From an uncultured Kocuria sp. (GTDB lineage Bacteria > Actinomycetota > Actinomycetes > Actinomycetales > Micrococcaceae): 64,000 bases of DNA. How positions within the stretch are numbered: the first letter of the stretch is position 1; every line of letters starts with the position of its first letter. Shown here piece by piece: positions 1 to 9,139 of this stretch. The notes below the pieces were generated by a model, which ran no database searches, had not been told where the DNA came from, and worked only from the letters and a program-made list of their open reading frames with translations. The position numbers were made by a program, and so were the translations under genes. The DNA is taken from positions 124,001 to 188,000 of the forward strand of contig NZ_CANMRA010000001.1 in NCBI RefSeq assembly GCF_947500125.1, written 5' to 3'.

Positions 1-277
1 CGGAGCACGGCGACGGCGGCGTGCGGTGCTCCCACGCTACGAACCCCGTGTTTCCGGCCCCGACGGGAGGGGTAACGCCCCGGTGCACGTTCACTCACAG
101 CGCCGGGCCGCCCGTGTGAGGCCCCCGTGCGCCCCGGCCACGCCGAACCCCCAGCCACCAGCGCCCCCATGCAGCGAGTCCCCAGCCCGGTCGCATTTCC
201 CCACGTGGATGCGTGGGGAAATGCGACCGGGCTGGGGACTCAGCGGTCGGGCCGGAGCGGCGGGGCCGCGCGGTGGG
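1..277. other. Left-edge intergenic region
   Basis: I see no convincing gene in this stretch. The long plus-strand ORF that begins here runs antisense through the acyltransferase gene and has the Arg/Pro/Gly-rich composition of a shadow frame. The one notable element is the very long perfect hairpin listed separately. Confidence 0.5.
177..240. terminator. 29-bp perfect inverted repeat, terminator-like
   Basis: Two 29-base arms (177-205 and 212-240) are perfectly complementary around a 6-base TGGATG loop. The hairpin lies 37 bases beyond the stop of the minus-strand acyltransferase gene, so it is placed to end that operon. No T-run follows on either strand, and the stem is much longer than a usual intrinsic terminator, so a dispersed palindromic repeat is an alternative. 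Confidence 0.6.
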
Positions 278-1498
278 TCAGCGGGCGGCGACGCTCCTCG
301 AGATGCGCTTCGAGGTGCGGGCCACCAGCTTCTCGAGCGGGCCCTGCCCCACCGCGCGCTGCCAGGCCACGGCCAGCAGCCCGAAGACGGCCACCTGCAT
401 CCAGAACCAGAACCCCGGGTGCAGCTCGTAGACCATCGTGGCCAGGAACAGCAGGTGCAGGGTGTAGAGCGTGAACGTCATGGACCCGGCGGCCGCCAGC
501 GGCGTGAGCGCCTTGCCGATCAGCCGGGCCAGGAGCAGGAACGCCCCCAGCGCGAACGCTGCCATGCCCAGGCTCAGCAGCAGCGCCACGGGCGTGTTGC
601 TGTGCGGGGCGGGCACCATGAGCCACCACAGCGTGGTGGTCGGCAGGGACGGGTCCGGGCCGAAGACGAGGATCTCGTCGATCTGCTCCTCGGACAGCCA
701 CGGGGTGGCCTCCCAGATCCGGTCGTAGACCCCGAGGACCAGCAGCGCCACCATGGACACCGTCCAGGAGAGCAGGGCCAGCGCCGCGCCGGCGCCCACG
801 AGCCACAGCTGCACCCGCCGGCTCGTGAGGTTCATCCGGCCCAGGGCGATCCCCGCGCACAGGTAGGCCATGTACGGCAGGGCCGGGTAGGTGCCGGTCA
901 GCAGCAGCTGGGACAGGACGGTGACCGGCTCCGTGACCAGGTTCCACAGCGTGGGGTTGCCGTACACGTGGGCGGGCAGGACGTCCACGGCCCACTGCAT
1001 CAGGAACGGAGCGACGAGGGTGAACGCCGCCGCGCTGATCAGCAGGTGCCGGATGCGCAGACCCAGGAACGGGATGGCGAGCAGGAAGAACATCCCGTAG
1101 TAGATGAGGATGTTGTCCACCGGCGGGGCCACGAAGCCCACGAGGAACCCGACGAGGGCGATCACCGCGGCGCGGCCCACCAGCCCCGCCCGGTCCCCGG
1201 CGAGGCGCCGGCCCGTGTGCGGAGTGCGGCCGCCGGAGAGGAACGCGAGGCTCACCCCGGCGAGGGTCGCGAAGAGCGCGGCCGAGTGCCCGGCGAAGAG
1301 GGACCAGCTCAGGGAGGCCCGCTCGTTCTCCGCGTCCCAGTAGGGCAGGGTGTGCACGGCGACCATCCCGAGCAGGGCGAAGCCCCGGGCGGCGTCCACA
1401 CCGACCAGCCGCCGCCGGGTGCGCTTCCCGGAGGCGCCGGGAACGTTGAGCACCGCGGTGCCCCCGCCACGCGTGGCGGCCGCGTGCTCAGCGCTCAC
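278..1498 (-). CDS. Multi-pass membrane acyltransferase (DUF1624/DUF418-like)
   Basis: A polytopic membrane protein of 406 residues. Its N-terminus has a VGVDAARGFALLGMVAVH segment followed by repeated hydrophobic helices, as in heparan-alpha-glucosaminide N-acetyltransferase-like (DUF1624) and DUF418 proteins, which are thought to transfer acyl groups across the membrane. I chose the GTG at 1498 because GGAGGTG lies about 7 bases upstream; the track start (1507) sits directly on that Shine-Dalgarno. The gene overlaps the end of the Pls/PosA synthetase by 11 bases, so the two are probably co-translated. A role in modifying the synthetase product is inference; the substrate is unknown. Confidence 0.75.
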   Translation of the reverse strand: MSAEHAAATRGGGTAVLNVPGASGKRTRRRLVGVDAARGFALLGMVAVHTLPYWDAENERASLSWSLFAGHSAALFATLAGVSLAFLSGGRTPHTGRRLAGDRAGLVGRAAVIALVGFLVGFVAPPVDNILIYYGMFFLLAIPFLGLRIRHLLISAAAFTLVAPFLMQWAVDVLPAHVYGNPTLWNLVTEPVTVLSQLLLTGTYPALPYMAYLCAGIALGRMNLTSRRVQLWLVGAGAALALLSWTVSMVALLVLGVYDRIWEATPWLSEEQIDEILVFGPDPSLPTTTLWWLMVPAPHSNTPVALLLSLGMAAFALGAFLLLARLIGKALTPLAAAGSMTFTLYTLHLLFLATMVYELHPGFWFWMQVAVFGLLAVAWQRAVGQGPLEKLVARTSKRISRSVAAR

Positions 1499-4400
1499 GG
1501 GTCGCACCTCCGGCGGGCACGGCCCCGACGACGTCGGCGTGCAGCGGGCGGATCGGGTTGCCGCCCCAGGTGCTGCCGGCGGGAACCGTCTCCTGGGCCA
1601 TGACCAGAGAGCCGGGGCCCACGGTGGCGCCGGCCTCCACGGTGCTGCCGGGCAGCACGAAGCTGTTGGGCCCCAGGGTGGAGCCCGCCTCCATCGACAC
1701 GGGCTGCAGCCGCATGATGCGGTCGTGGAACAGGTGGGTCTGGAGCACGGTCCCGCGGTTGACGGACACGCCCCGGCCCAGGTGGACGAGGTCGAACTCG
1801 GGCAGCCACCAGGTCTCGCACCACACGCCGCGCTCGATCTTCGCGCCCATGAGCCGGGCCCAGGCGTTGAACACCGGGGAGCCGACGGCCAGCCGGATCA
1901 GGCCGGGCACGGCCAGGGACTCCGCGAAGGTGTCGGCGAGCTCGTTGCGCCACACGAAGGAGCTGAACAGCGGGCGCTCGCCCTCGCGGAAGCGGCCCAT
2001 CAGGGCCCACTTGACCAGCACGGGGACCAGGGCGGCCAGCACGCCGGCGGCGAGCACCACGGGCGTGGCCCACAGCAGCGCCGAGACGATGCCGTCGAGG
2101 CCTCCCCCGGCCCGCATGTACACGGTGGTGAGCACGAACACGATCGCGAGGTCCAGCCACGCGGTGACCATGAACGGCAGGACGCGCAGGGACTCCACGA
2201 GCGTGCGGGCCACGACCAGCCTCCGGCGCGGCCGGTAGGTGACGGCCTCGTCGGCCGCGTCGCTGACGCGGGTGATGGGCTCGGGCATCCGGCCCAGCCA
2301 GGAGGTGCCGCGCTCGGCGTCCGCCGGGGCGGAGGAGAGCACGGCGACCAGGGAGTCCTCGGGGACGTCCCGGTCCGGTCCCACGATCGCGGAGTTGCCC
2401 ACGAAGGAGCGCTCCCCCACGGTCGAGGGGCCCACGTGGATCCAGCCGAAGCCGACGCGGGCGGAGCTGACCATCGAGTGGTCGGCCATGAAGGAGCCGG
2501 ACTCGAAGGTGGTGAGGTGCGGCAGGGTCTCCACGGTGGAGATCTCCACCTGGTCGCCCACCCGGGCGCCCAGGAGCCGCAGGAAGAACGGCGTGGCGAT
2601 GGAGGCGTAGACCGGGTAGGTGGAGACGAGGCTCTTCTGCAGCAGCACGCCCGTGAGCCACACGGCCCAGCCCACGGTCCCGTCGGCGGCGTGGTGGCCG
2701 GGACGGATCAGCAGGGCGAGCGCCCGCACGACGAGCACGAGCACGGCCAGGTAGACGAGGACGGTGAGCACGGCGAAGACGGGCACCCACAGGGCCAGGA
2801 CGGGGAAGACGAGCTCGTAGAACTCGATCCCGCTGACCTGGGTGTAGACGATCAGCGCGCCGGGGACCACGGCCAGCACGGGCAGGATCCCGACCGTGCC
2901 GAGGCCCAGCGCGTACAGCAGGCCGATGAGGAACCGGTTGCTGCGACGGGGGGCCCACTCGAGCCAGGACTCCCCGGCGGCGCCGAGGTCCACGAGCGGG
3001 GAGCCGCCCTGCAGGCGGCCGGCGGGGACGGTGCCGGTGACGTGGGAGCCGGGGTGGACCTCCGCGCCGGCCTCGACCACGGCGCCCGGGCTCAGGAGCG
3101 TGCGGGTGCCGATCCGGGCGTTCTCGCCCACGGTCACGCCGTCGAGGTGGAAGACGTCGCCCTCGAGCCAGTAGCCGGAGAGGTCCACCTCGTGCTCGAC
3201 GGCCGCGCCGTCGCCGATGCGGGCCATGCCGCTGACGGGGGGCATCGTGTCGAGGTGGGCGTGCCGGCCCACCCGGTTGCCGAGCAGCCGGAAGAACAGC
3301 ACCATCACGGGGGTGCCCATGAGGGGCTCGAACTTGTTGAAGATCAGGATCCGCTCGGCCATCCAGACCCGCAGGTGGGTCCAGGAGCCGCGGGCGTGGG
3401 CGCCGGGGCGCAGCCGGAAGGTCAGCAGCCGGATGAACAGAGCGGTGAGCACGAGCCGGCCGGGCAGGGCGAAGAGCACGAGCCAGCCGACCACCAGCGG
3501 CAGCAGCGGCGGGTTCGGGACCCAGCCCGCGCCGAGCAGGTTGAAGAGCAGCCAGACGACGATCGCGGCGCCGACCACGTAGCGCAGCCCCGAGACGGCG
3601 TAGAGGGCCGTGAGGAAGGGGACCTGCACCAGGCCGTTCCAGCGCGGGACGTCGGCCACCCGGCGGGCGCGCGCGGCGTCCTGGGCGACGACGTCGACGC
3701 GGGCCAGCGTGGTCAGGTACTCGTGCATCCCGGCGAGCGTGGGGTTGCGGTAGATCTCGGCGATCTCGGCGTCCGGGTAGGTGCGCCGGAGCTCGGAGAC
3801 CAGCTTGGCCACCGCCACGGAGGTGCCGCCGAGGACGAAGAAGTCGCTGTCCTCGTCGATGGGCAGGGGGCCGAGCTGGTCCGCCCACAGGGCGGCGAGC
3901 CACTCGAGCTCGGCGTCGATCCGGGAGTCCTCCGCGGCGGCGCCGGCGGAGGGCAGCGGCCAGGGCAGGGCCTTGCGGTCCACCTTGCCGGAGGTCTTCA
4001 GGGGTAGCTCGTCCATCAGGGTCAGCGCGGGCACCATCTGGCCCGGCAGGCGGTCGGCAAGCAGGCGGCGGGCGACCTGGAGGTCCACGGATCCGGGGGC
4101 GTCGGCCACGAGGTAGCCCACGAGGACCTGGTTGCCGGCCGGGGTGGTGTGCACGGCGGCGGCGCCGGCCTGCACACCGGGCAGTCGGGTCATCTGCTCG
4201 TCGATCTCGCCCATCTCCACGCGCCGGCCCGAGATCTTGACCTGGTCATCGGCCCGGCCCACGAAGACGATGCCCTCGGGGTCGGCGCGCACGAGGTCGC
4301 CGGAGCGGTAGGCCCGCTCCCAGCCGAGGGAGTCCATGGGCGCGAACTTCTCGGCGTCCTTGGCGGGGTCCAGGTAGCGGCCCAGCCCCACGCCGCCGAT

Positions 4401-5561
4401 GATCAGCTCGCCCTCCTCGCCCCAGCGCACGGGGTTGCCGGCGGTGTCCACGATGGCCAGCTCCCACCCGGGCAGCGGCAGGCCGATGCGCACGGGCGGC
4501 TCGCCGGTGAGCACGGCTCCGGTCGCGATGACCGTGGCCTCGGTGGGGCCGTAGGTGTTCCAGACCTCGCGGCCGGGGTGCGCGAGACGGGCGGCGAGCT
4601 CGTTGGGGCACGCCTCCCCGCCGAAGATGAGCAGGCGGATGCGGCTCAGCGCCTCGGCCGGCCACATCGACGCGAGCGTCGGCACCGTGGAGACGGCGGT
4701 GATGTCCCGCTCGACGAGCCACGGGCCCAGGTCGGTGCCCGAGCGCACGACCGCGCGCGGGGCCGGGACCAGGGCGGCGCCGGAGCGCCAGGCCAGCCAC
4801 ATCTCCTCGCAGGAGGCGTCGAAGGCCACGGAGAGGCCCGCCATCACGCGGTCGCCCGGGCCCAGCGGGCGCCGGGGCAGGTAGAGCTCGGCCTCGGCGT
4901 CCACGAGGGCGGCGGCCGAGCGGTGGCTGATCGCCACGCCCTTGGGCTTGCCGGTGGACCCGGAGGTGAAGATGATCCAGGCGTCGTCGCCCGTACCGGG
5001 CTGGCGGCAGTCCGCGGCCGGCCGGACGCCGCTGCGCGGTCGCAGGGCCAGGCCCGCGCCGTAGACGGCGCACACCCCGGCCTCCTCCCAGACCGTGTTC
5101 GCACGCTCGTCCGGGTCGTCGAAGTCGACCGGGACGTAGGCGGCGCCGGCGAAGATCGTGCCGAGGACGGCCACGTAGAGGTCCACGGTCCCGGAGGGCA
5201 CGCGGATGCCCACGCGGTCCCCGCGGCCGATGTCGAGGTCCCACAGACGCTGGGCCTGGGCCTCGACGCGCTCGAGGAACTCGGCGTAGCTGAGCTCGGT
5301 GGTCCCGTCGTCGACGGCCACCGCGTCCGGGTGGCGCGAGACCGTGTCCATGACGATGTCCACGAGCGTGCGCGGCGCCGGCGCGGACGAGACGGGGAAG
5401 ACGGCGCGGCCCGGGACCTGCGGCAGGGGCTGCGTGTGCAGCGCGCGGTCGAGGACCTCCCCGTCCTCCAGCCGGTCCTGCTCCGGGTACCGGTCCTCGA
5501 GCAGGTGCCGTCCGCTCCCCTGGCGGGTCGAGCCGCTGCGCGTGCTTGGGCGCACTGTCAT
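1488..5561 (-). CDS. Pls/PosA-family non-ribosomal peptide synthetase
   Basis: A 1357-residue membrane-bound single-module synthetase with the architecture of epsilon-poly-L-lysine synthetase (Pls, about 1,320 residues). An adenylation domain (about 60-560) has the A3 motif FTSGSTGKPKG and an A7/A8-like YRSGDL...GRADDQVKISGRR. A carrier domain near 590 has the phosphopantetheine serine in VLGGTS. The C-terminal half has several transmembrane pairs alternating with three left-handed beta-helix (hexapeptide) blocks, which in Pls form the condensing machinery. The ATG at 5561 has GGGGGA upstream; the track's extra 80 N-terminal residues look non-coding. The family makes amino-acid homopolymers or amide/ester products; lysine as substrate is suggested only by the nearby LysP-like permease. 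Confidence 0.88.
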   Translation of the reverse strand: MTVRPSTRSGSTRQGSGRHLLEDRYPEQDRLEDGEVLDRALHTQPLPQVPGRAVFPVSSAPAPRTLVDIVMDTVSRHPDAVAVDDGTTELSYAEFLERVEAQAQRLWDLDIGRGDRVGIRVPSGTVDLYVAVLGTIFAGAAYVPVDFDDPDERANTVWEEAGVCAVYGAGLALRPRSGVRPAADCRQPGTGDDAWIIFTSGSTGKPKGVAISHRSAAALVDAEAELYLPRRPLGPGDRVMAGLSVAFDASCEEMWLAWRSGAALVPAPRAVVRSGTDLGPWLVERDITAVSTVPTLASMWPAEALSRIRLLIFGGEACPNELAARLAHPGREVWNTYGPTEATVIATGAVLTGEPPVRIGLPLPGWELAIVDTAGNPVRWGEEGELIIGGVGLGRYLDPAKDAEKFAPMDSLGWERAYRSGDLVRADPEGIVFVGRADDQVKISGRRVEMGEIDEQMTRLPGVQAGAAAVHTTPAGNQVLVGYLVADAPGSVDLQVARRLLADRLPGQMVPALTLMDELPLKTSGKVDRKALPWPLPSAGAAAEDSRIDAELEWLAALWADQLGPLPIDEDSDFFVLGGTSVAVAKLVSELRRTYPDAEIAEIYRNPTLAGMHEYLTTLARVDVVAQDAARARRVADVPRWNGLVQVPFLTALYAVSGLRYVVGAAIVVWLLFNLLGAGWVPNPPLLPLVVGWLVLFALPGRLVLTALFIRLLTFRLRPGAHARGSWTHLRVWMAERILIFNKFEPLMGTPVMVLFFRLLGNRVGRHAHLDTMPPVSGMARIGDGAAVEHEVDLSGYWLEGDVFHLDGVTVGENARIGTRTLLSPGAVVEAGAEVHPGSHVTGTVPAGRLQGGSPLVDLGAAGESWLEWAPRRSNRFLIGLLYALGLGTVGILPVLAVVPGALIVYTQVSGIEFYELVFPVLALWVPVFAVLTVLVYLAVLVLVVRALALLIRPGHHAADGTVGWAVWLTGVLLQKSLVSTYPVYASIATPFFLRLLGARVGDQVEISTVETLPHLTTFESGSFMADHSMVSSARVGFGWIHVGPSTVGERSFVGNSAIVGPDRDVPEDSLVAVLSSAPADAERGTSWLGRMPEPITRVSDAADEAVTYRPRRRLVVARTLVESLRVLPFMVTAWLDLAIVFVLTTVYMRAGGGLDGIVSALLWATPVVLAAGVLAALVPVLVKWALMGRFREGERPLFSSFVWRNELADTFAESLAVPGLIRLAVGSPVFNAWARLMGAKIERGVWCETWWLPEFDLVHLGRGVSVNRGTVLQTHLFHDRIMRLQPVSMEAGSTLGPNSFVLPGSTVEAGATVGPGSLVMAQETVPAGSTWGGNPIRPLHADVVGAVPAGGATRER

Positions 5562-5904
5562 TGATTCCCCCATCGATGTTTCCGCCGCCGCGGATCTGCG
5601 CAGCGGCCGGTGCCGACAGAAAGAACGAGCCCAGGGACCGGTCGGACCGGCTGGAAGGCTCCCGGGAGCACGCGCGCCGATCAGCGCGGTGCCGAGAGCG
5701 GTTGTGCGGCCTCGATGCCCCCACATCGGCCTTCCCCCTGAACCGGCTCCCCTGCCAGTTCTACTTACTGCACCGTACGGTCGGTGCTGTTGCATCTGCA
5801 AGCCGGCGGGGGCCCGGAGGCCTGCCGCGGCGGCGCCGTCTCCCCCGTCGTCCCGCGCGAATCCGCGGATGCCGCCCTGACCAGGGACGACGACGAGAGA
5901 TCGG
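5562..5904. promoter_or_regulatory. Upstream region of the pls-like operon
   Basis: This 343-base region between the hydrolase stop and the synthetase start must hold the synthetase promoter, reading on the minus strand. It contains the palindrome ACCGTACGGT (5772-5781) inside a longer imperfect repeat GCACCGTACGGTCGGTGC (5770-5787), which resembles a TetR-family operator. I could not place -10/-35 boxes with confidence, and I see no gene here. Confidence 0.4.
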
Positions 5905-6894
5905 TCACGTGTCCCCTGCCGCGCGCTCCGGCGAGCGCTCCCCGGCGGTCATCGCCGCGTCCAGCACCCGGGCCTCGGGCAGCTCGAAGTGGTCCACGCC
6001 CTCGCGGTAGCGCACGCTGGTCCGCTCGTAGCCGGCGTCCTCGTACCAGGCGTGCCCGGCGGCCGCCGCGGAGAGGGCGTCGAACGGGGCCCACGGGTCG
6101 GTGCCGTCGTCCTCGAGGCCCACGTCCCAGTGCAGGACCAGCTGCTCGAGCTGCTCGTCGGTCGGCTCCGAGGAGCCGGAGGACGGCGCGCCGCCCCCGC
6201 CGGAGAGCACCGCGCCGCCGCCCGCCAGGAAGTCCGCGCGGTCGGCCAGCAGCTCGTAGCTGATGAACTCGGCGCCCCCGGAGTAGCCGTGCAGCCAGGT
6301 GCGGGAGCGGTCGAGGTCGTACTCGGCGAAGATCTCCTGCTCGGCGAGGGCCAGGAACCACTCGGCGTTGCCGTCGAGGTCCTCCCACCAGGTGGGCTCG
6401 CCCTGCCGGTCCGGGGTGCGGGGAGCCACGAGCACCGCGTTGTGCGAGCGCGCGACCTCCGCGAGGCAGGAGACCTTGTGCTGCGGGTGGTGGTACTCGT
6501 AGGCGCCATCCCCGTGGAGCCGGAAGACCACGCCCACCGGCTCGCTCCAGTCGATGCCCTCGGCGAAGACGTGGTAGCTGCTGGTCGTGCCGTCGTGCTC
6601 GAAGGCGACGTCGAGCCGGTCGGAGGGGCCCTCCGCCCAGCGCATTCCGCCGGAGCGCACCGGGCCGTCGGAGAGCGGACCGCTCCCGCCGCGCGGGGCG
6701 ATGCTCACGTCCTCGAGTCCGTAGGGGGCGCAGGAGACCTGCTCCTCGGGGGCGGGGGCCGGCTGCCACGCCCAGCGGACGGCGAGCGACGCGGCGACCA
6801 GCGCCAGGAGGGTCCCGGTGAGAATGGCCACATCCACGGCCCAGCGGGAACCGCGGCGCGGCGCGGCCTCGCCCGGTCCCGTCCGTGTTTTCAC
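5905..6894 (-). CDS. Membrane-anchored alpha/beta hydrolase (esterase-like)
   Basis: A 329-residue protein with one N-terminal transmembrane or signal-anchor helix (about residues 20-42), so the catalytic domain should face outward. The nucleophile elbow is HGYSGG (GxSxG type) near residue 205. An oxyanion-type RLHGDG lies near 125, and a late His in DHFEL could complete the triad. The overall form resembles secreted polyhydroxybutyrate-depolymerase/LpqC-like esterases, but the substrate is unknown. The GTG start has AGGA upstream. The gene is divergent from the LysP-like permease and precedes the synthetase on the same strand, so it could process or release the synthetase product (inference). 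Confidence 0.7.
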   Translation of the reverse strand: MKTRTGPGEAAPRRGSRWAVDVAILTGTLLALVAASLAVRWAWQPAPAPEEQVSCAPYGLEDVSIAPRGGSGPLSDGPVRSGGMRWAEGPSDRLDVAFEHDGTTSSYHVFAEGIDWSEPVGVVFRLHGDGAYEYHHPQHKVSCLAEVARSHNAVLVAPRTPDRQGEPTWWEDLDGNAEWFLALAEQEIFAEYDLDRSRTWLHGYSGGAEFISYELLADRADFLAGGGAVLSGGGGAPSSGSSEPTDEQLEQLVLHWDVGLEDDGTDPWAPFDALSAAAAGHAWYEDAGYERTSVRYREGVDHFELPEARVLDAAMTAGERSPERAAGDT

Positions 6895-7049
6895 CCGTTC
6901 ATCCTAGGGGGAGGCGCCGCGCGCCGCCCCTCGCCGATTTTTGGGTTCGCAACGTCTCCCCCATAATCGGCCAGGACCGTTCGGGGGGACGGCGCCCCCC
7001 ACTTCCTCCTTCCGTGGTCCGTCCACCGCACCAGAGGAGAAGATTCCGC
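6895..7049. promoter_or_regulatory. Divergent promoter region, hydrolase / LysP
   Basis: This spacer drives two divergent genes. On the plus strand CATAAT (6962-6967) is a possible -10 box. A GC hairpin of six G and six C residues (6983-7000) follows in the leader before the AGAGGAG ribosome site. The leader is too short and simple to be a lysine riboswitch. Confidence 0.35.
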
Positions 7050-8543
7050 GTGACCATCACCGCACGCCCTCGGGCCGAGCAGAGCGCTCCTGAGATCCAG
7101 GAGCAGCTGCCGTCCCAGGACCGGCTGCGCCGCAGCCTCAAGCCCCGTCACCTGACCATGATCGCGATGGGCGGTGCCATCGGCACCGGCCTGTTCGTGG
7201 CCTCGGGCAACACCATCGCCACCGCCGGGCCGGGAGGGGCGCTGCTGGCCTACGTGGTCATCGGCTTCATGGTCTTCCTGCTGATGCAGAGCCTGGGCGA
7301 GATGGCCACCTACCTGCCGGTCTCGGGCGCGTTCGAGGAGTACTCGACCCGCTTCGTGAGCCCGTCCTTCGGCTTCGCCATCGGCTGGAACTACTGGTAC
7401 AACTGGGCGATCACCGTGGCCGCGGAGCTCGTGGCCGCCGCGCTGATCATGCGCTACTGGTTCCCGGACGTGCCCTCGTGGATCTGGTCCGGGTCCTTCC
7501 TGGCGATCCTCTTCGCGCTCAACGCGCTGAGCGCCCGGGCCTACGGCGAGAGCGAGTTCTGGTTCTCCCTCGTGAAGGTCGTCACGGTCGTGCTCTTCCT
7601 GGGGCTCGGCATCCTGATGATCGTCGGCATCCTGGGCGGGGAGTCGCCCGGCTTCGAGAACTGGACCACCGGGGAGGCGCCCTTCGTGGGCGGCGGCCTC
7701 GGCATCCTGGCCATCTTCATGGTGGCCGGCTTCTCCTTCCAGGGCACCGAGCTCGTGGGCGTGGCCGCCGGTGAGGCGGAGGACCCGGAGAAGAACGTCC
7801 CGCGCGCCATCCGCACCGTGTTCGTGCGCATCCTGCTCTTCTACGTGGGCGCCATCACCGTGATCGGCTTCCTCATCCCCTACACCAGCCCCAACCTGCT
7901 CACGAGCGGGGTCGAGGACATCTCCATCTCCCCGTTCACCCTGGTCTTCCAGAACGCGGGGGTCCTCGCGGCGGCCTCCGTGATGAACGCGGTGATCCTC
8001 ACGGCCATCCTCTCCGCCGGCAACTCCGGGCTCTACGCCTCCACCCGCATGCTCTGGGCCCTGGCCGAGGGCGGCAAGGCCCCGCGCTTCCTGGCGAAGG
8101 TCAACCGCCGCGGCGTGCCCATGAACGCGCTGATCGCCACCACCCTGGTGGGCGGGGCGTCCTTCCTCACCACCTTCATCGGGGACGGGGACGCCTACGT
8201 GTGGCTGGTCAGCGCCTCGGGCCTGGCCGGGTTCATCGTGTGGATGGGCATCGCGTGGAGTCACTACCGGTTCCGCAAGGCGTACACGGTCCAGGGCCAC
8301 GACCTCGCCGACCTCCCCTACCGGGCGCGGTTCTTCCCGCTGGGCCCGGTGGTGGCGCTCGTGCTGTGCGCCGTGGTGATCCTCGGGCAGAACTACCAGG
8401 CGTTCATCGGCGACATGGACCTGATGGCCGCCCTGACCGCCTACATCGGCCTGCCGCTGTTCCTGGTCCTGTGGTTCGGCCACAAGCTGCTCACCGGCTC
8501 GAGGATGGTCCGCTACGAGGACGCCGACCTCACCCGGGCGTGA
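7050..8543 (+). CDS. lysP: LysP-like amino-acid permease (APC family)
   Basis: A 497-residue, 12-helix transporter of the amino acid-polyamine-organocation superfamily. The first helix has GGAIGTGLFVASG, and GWNYWYNWAITVAAEL near residue 112 closely resembles E. coli LysP (GWNYWYNWAVTIA). It should import a cationic amino acid, most likely lysine, with protons, although AroP/GabP-type specificity cannot be excluded from sequence alone. The GTG at 7050 has AGAGGAG about 10 bases upstream; the track's longer N-terminus runs through the promoter. It lies close to the Pls/PosA synthetase, which would need amino-acid substrate. Confidence 0.8.
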   Translation: MTITARPRAEQSAPEIQEQLPSQDRLRRSLKPRHLTMIAMGGAIGTGLFVASGNTIATAGPGGALLAYVVIGFMVFLLMQSLGEMATYLPVSGAFEEYSTRFVSPSFGFAIGWNYWYNWAITVAAELVAAALIMRYWFPDVPSWIWSGSFLAILFALNALSARAYGESEFWFSLVKVVTVVLFLGLGILMIVGILGGESPGFENWTTGEAPFVGGGLGILAIFMVAGFSFQGTELVGVAAGEAEDPEKNVPRAIRTVFVRILLFYVGAITVIGFLIPYTSPNLLTSGVEDISISPFTLVFQNAGVLAAASVMNAVILTAILSAGNSGLYASTRMLWALAEGGKAPRFLAKVNRRGVPMNALIATTLVGGASFLTTFIGDGDAYVWLVSASGLAGFIVWMGIAWSHYRFRKAYTVQGHDLADLPYRARFFPLGPVVALVLCAVVILGQNYQAFIGDMDLMAALTAYIGLPLFLVLWFGHKLLTGSRMVRYEDADLTRA

Positions 8544-8653
8544 TTCCGGCGCAGCACCCGTGGAATACGTCCGCGGCAACCTGAGCTGTGCCTCGTCGTC
8601 CACATGCATCGGTGGCCCCGTTGCTTCGCCGGCCAGCTCATCCTCGAAGGACT

Positions 8654-9139
8654 TCACACCGCCCGGATGTCATCGCAGTACACGGTTCCGGTCGTGCGCT
8701 CTCCGCCCTTCCCGATGTACAGATTGCACCGCGTGACGTGCGTCAGACGCGTCGGGTCCAGGGACTGTCCTTTGTGGTCGGTGTCCCATGGAGCGGCAAC
8801 GAAATTTGCGAAAGGCGCAACGACCATTGTGCCGGACGTCTTGTCCAAATCGAGACGGTGCTCGAAGTATGCCCCGTCCGCGACGATCTGCAGAGTGACG
8901 GCGTTCGAGGACCCGTCGCCCTGCATCCACAGTTCCACAGCGGTGCAGGATGACCAGTCCTGCCCGACCGCTTTGCCGATTCCGGAGTACTCGAAGGCGC
9001 CGACATCGTACGAGAAGGCCAACCCGTAGTCACCGGAACCTGTGTGCGTGGTCGTGAGGGCGATAGTACTCGAGTCGAAGTGCATGTACTTTGCCGAAAG
9101 TGTCGCGTCGTCACCGGCATAGCCTTCGAAGTCGTCCAC
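8654..9139 (-). pseudogene. Carbohydrate-binding domain cut off from GH26 by in-frame TGA
   Basis: This 161-codon frame begins with VDDFEGYAGDD, typical of CBM11-like beta-sandwich carbohydrate-binding domains. It has no signal peptide and no Shine-Dalgarno sequence; its GTG comes directly after the TGA of the GH26 frame and is in the same reading frame. The simplest reading is that it was the C-terminal binding module of the GH26 enzyme and has been separated by a nonsense mutation (CGA to TGA is one easy route). Low-level readthrough or a sequencing error are alternatives. Confidence 0.7.

Noticed and set aside
1350-5564. 885- and 471-codon plus-strand ORFs opposite the Pls/PosA gene
   Set aside because: Low-complexity His/Gly/Glu-rich translations with no domains; antisense shadows.
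6968-7049. Possible lysine riboswitch before the LysP-like gene
   Set aside because: The leader is too short and has only one simple GC hairpin; no L-box architecture.
8654-9139. Carbohydrate-binding domain as an independent gene
   Set aside because: It has no signal peptide and no ribosome site, and is in frame directly after the GH26 stop codon.
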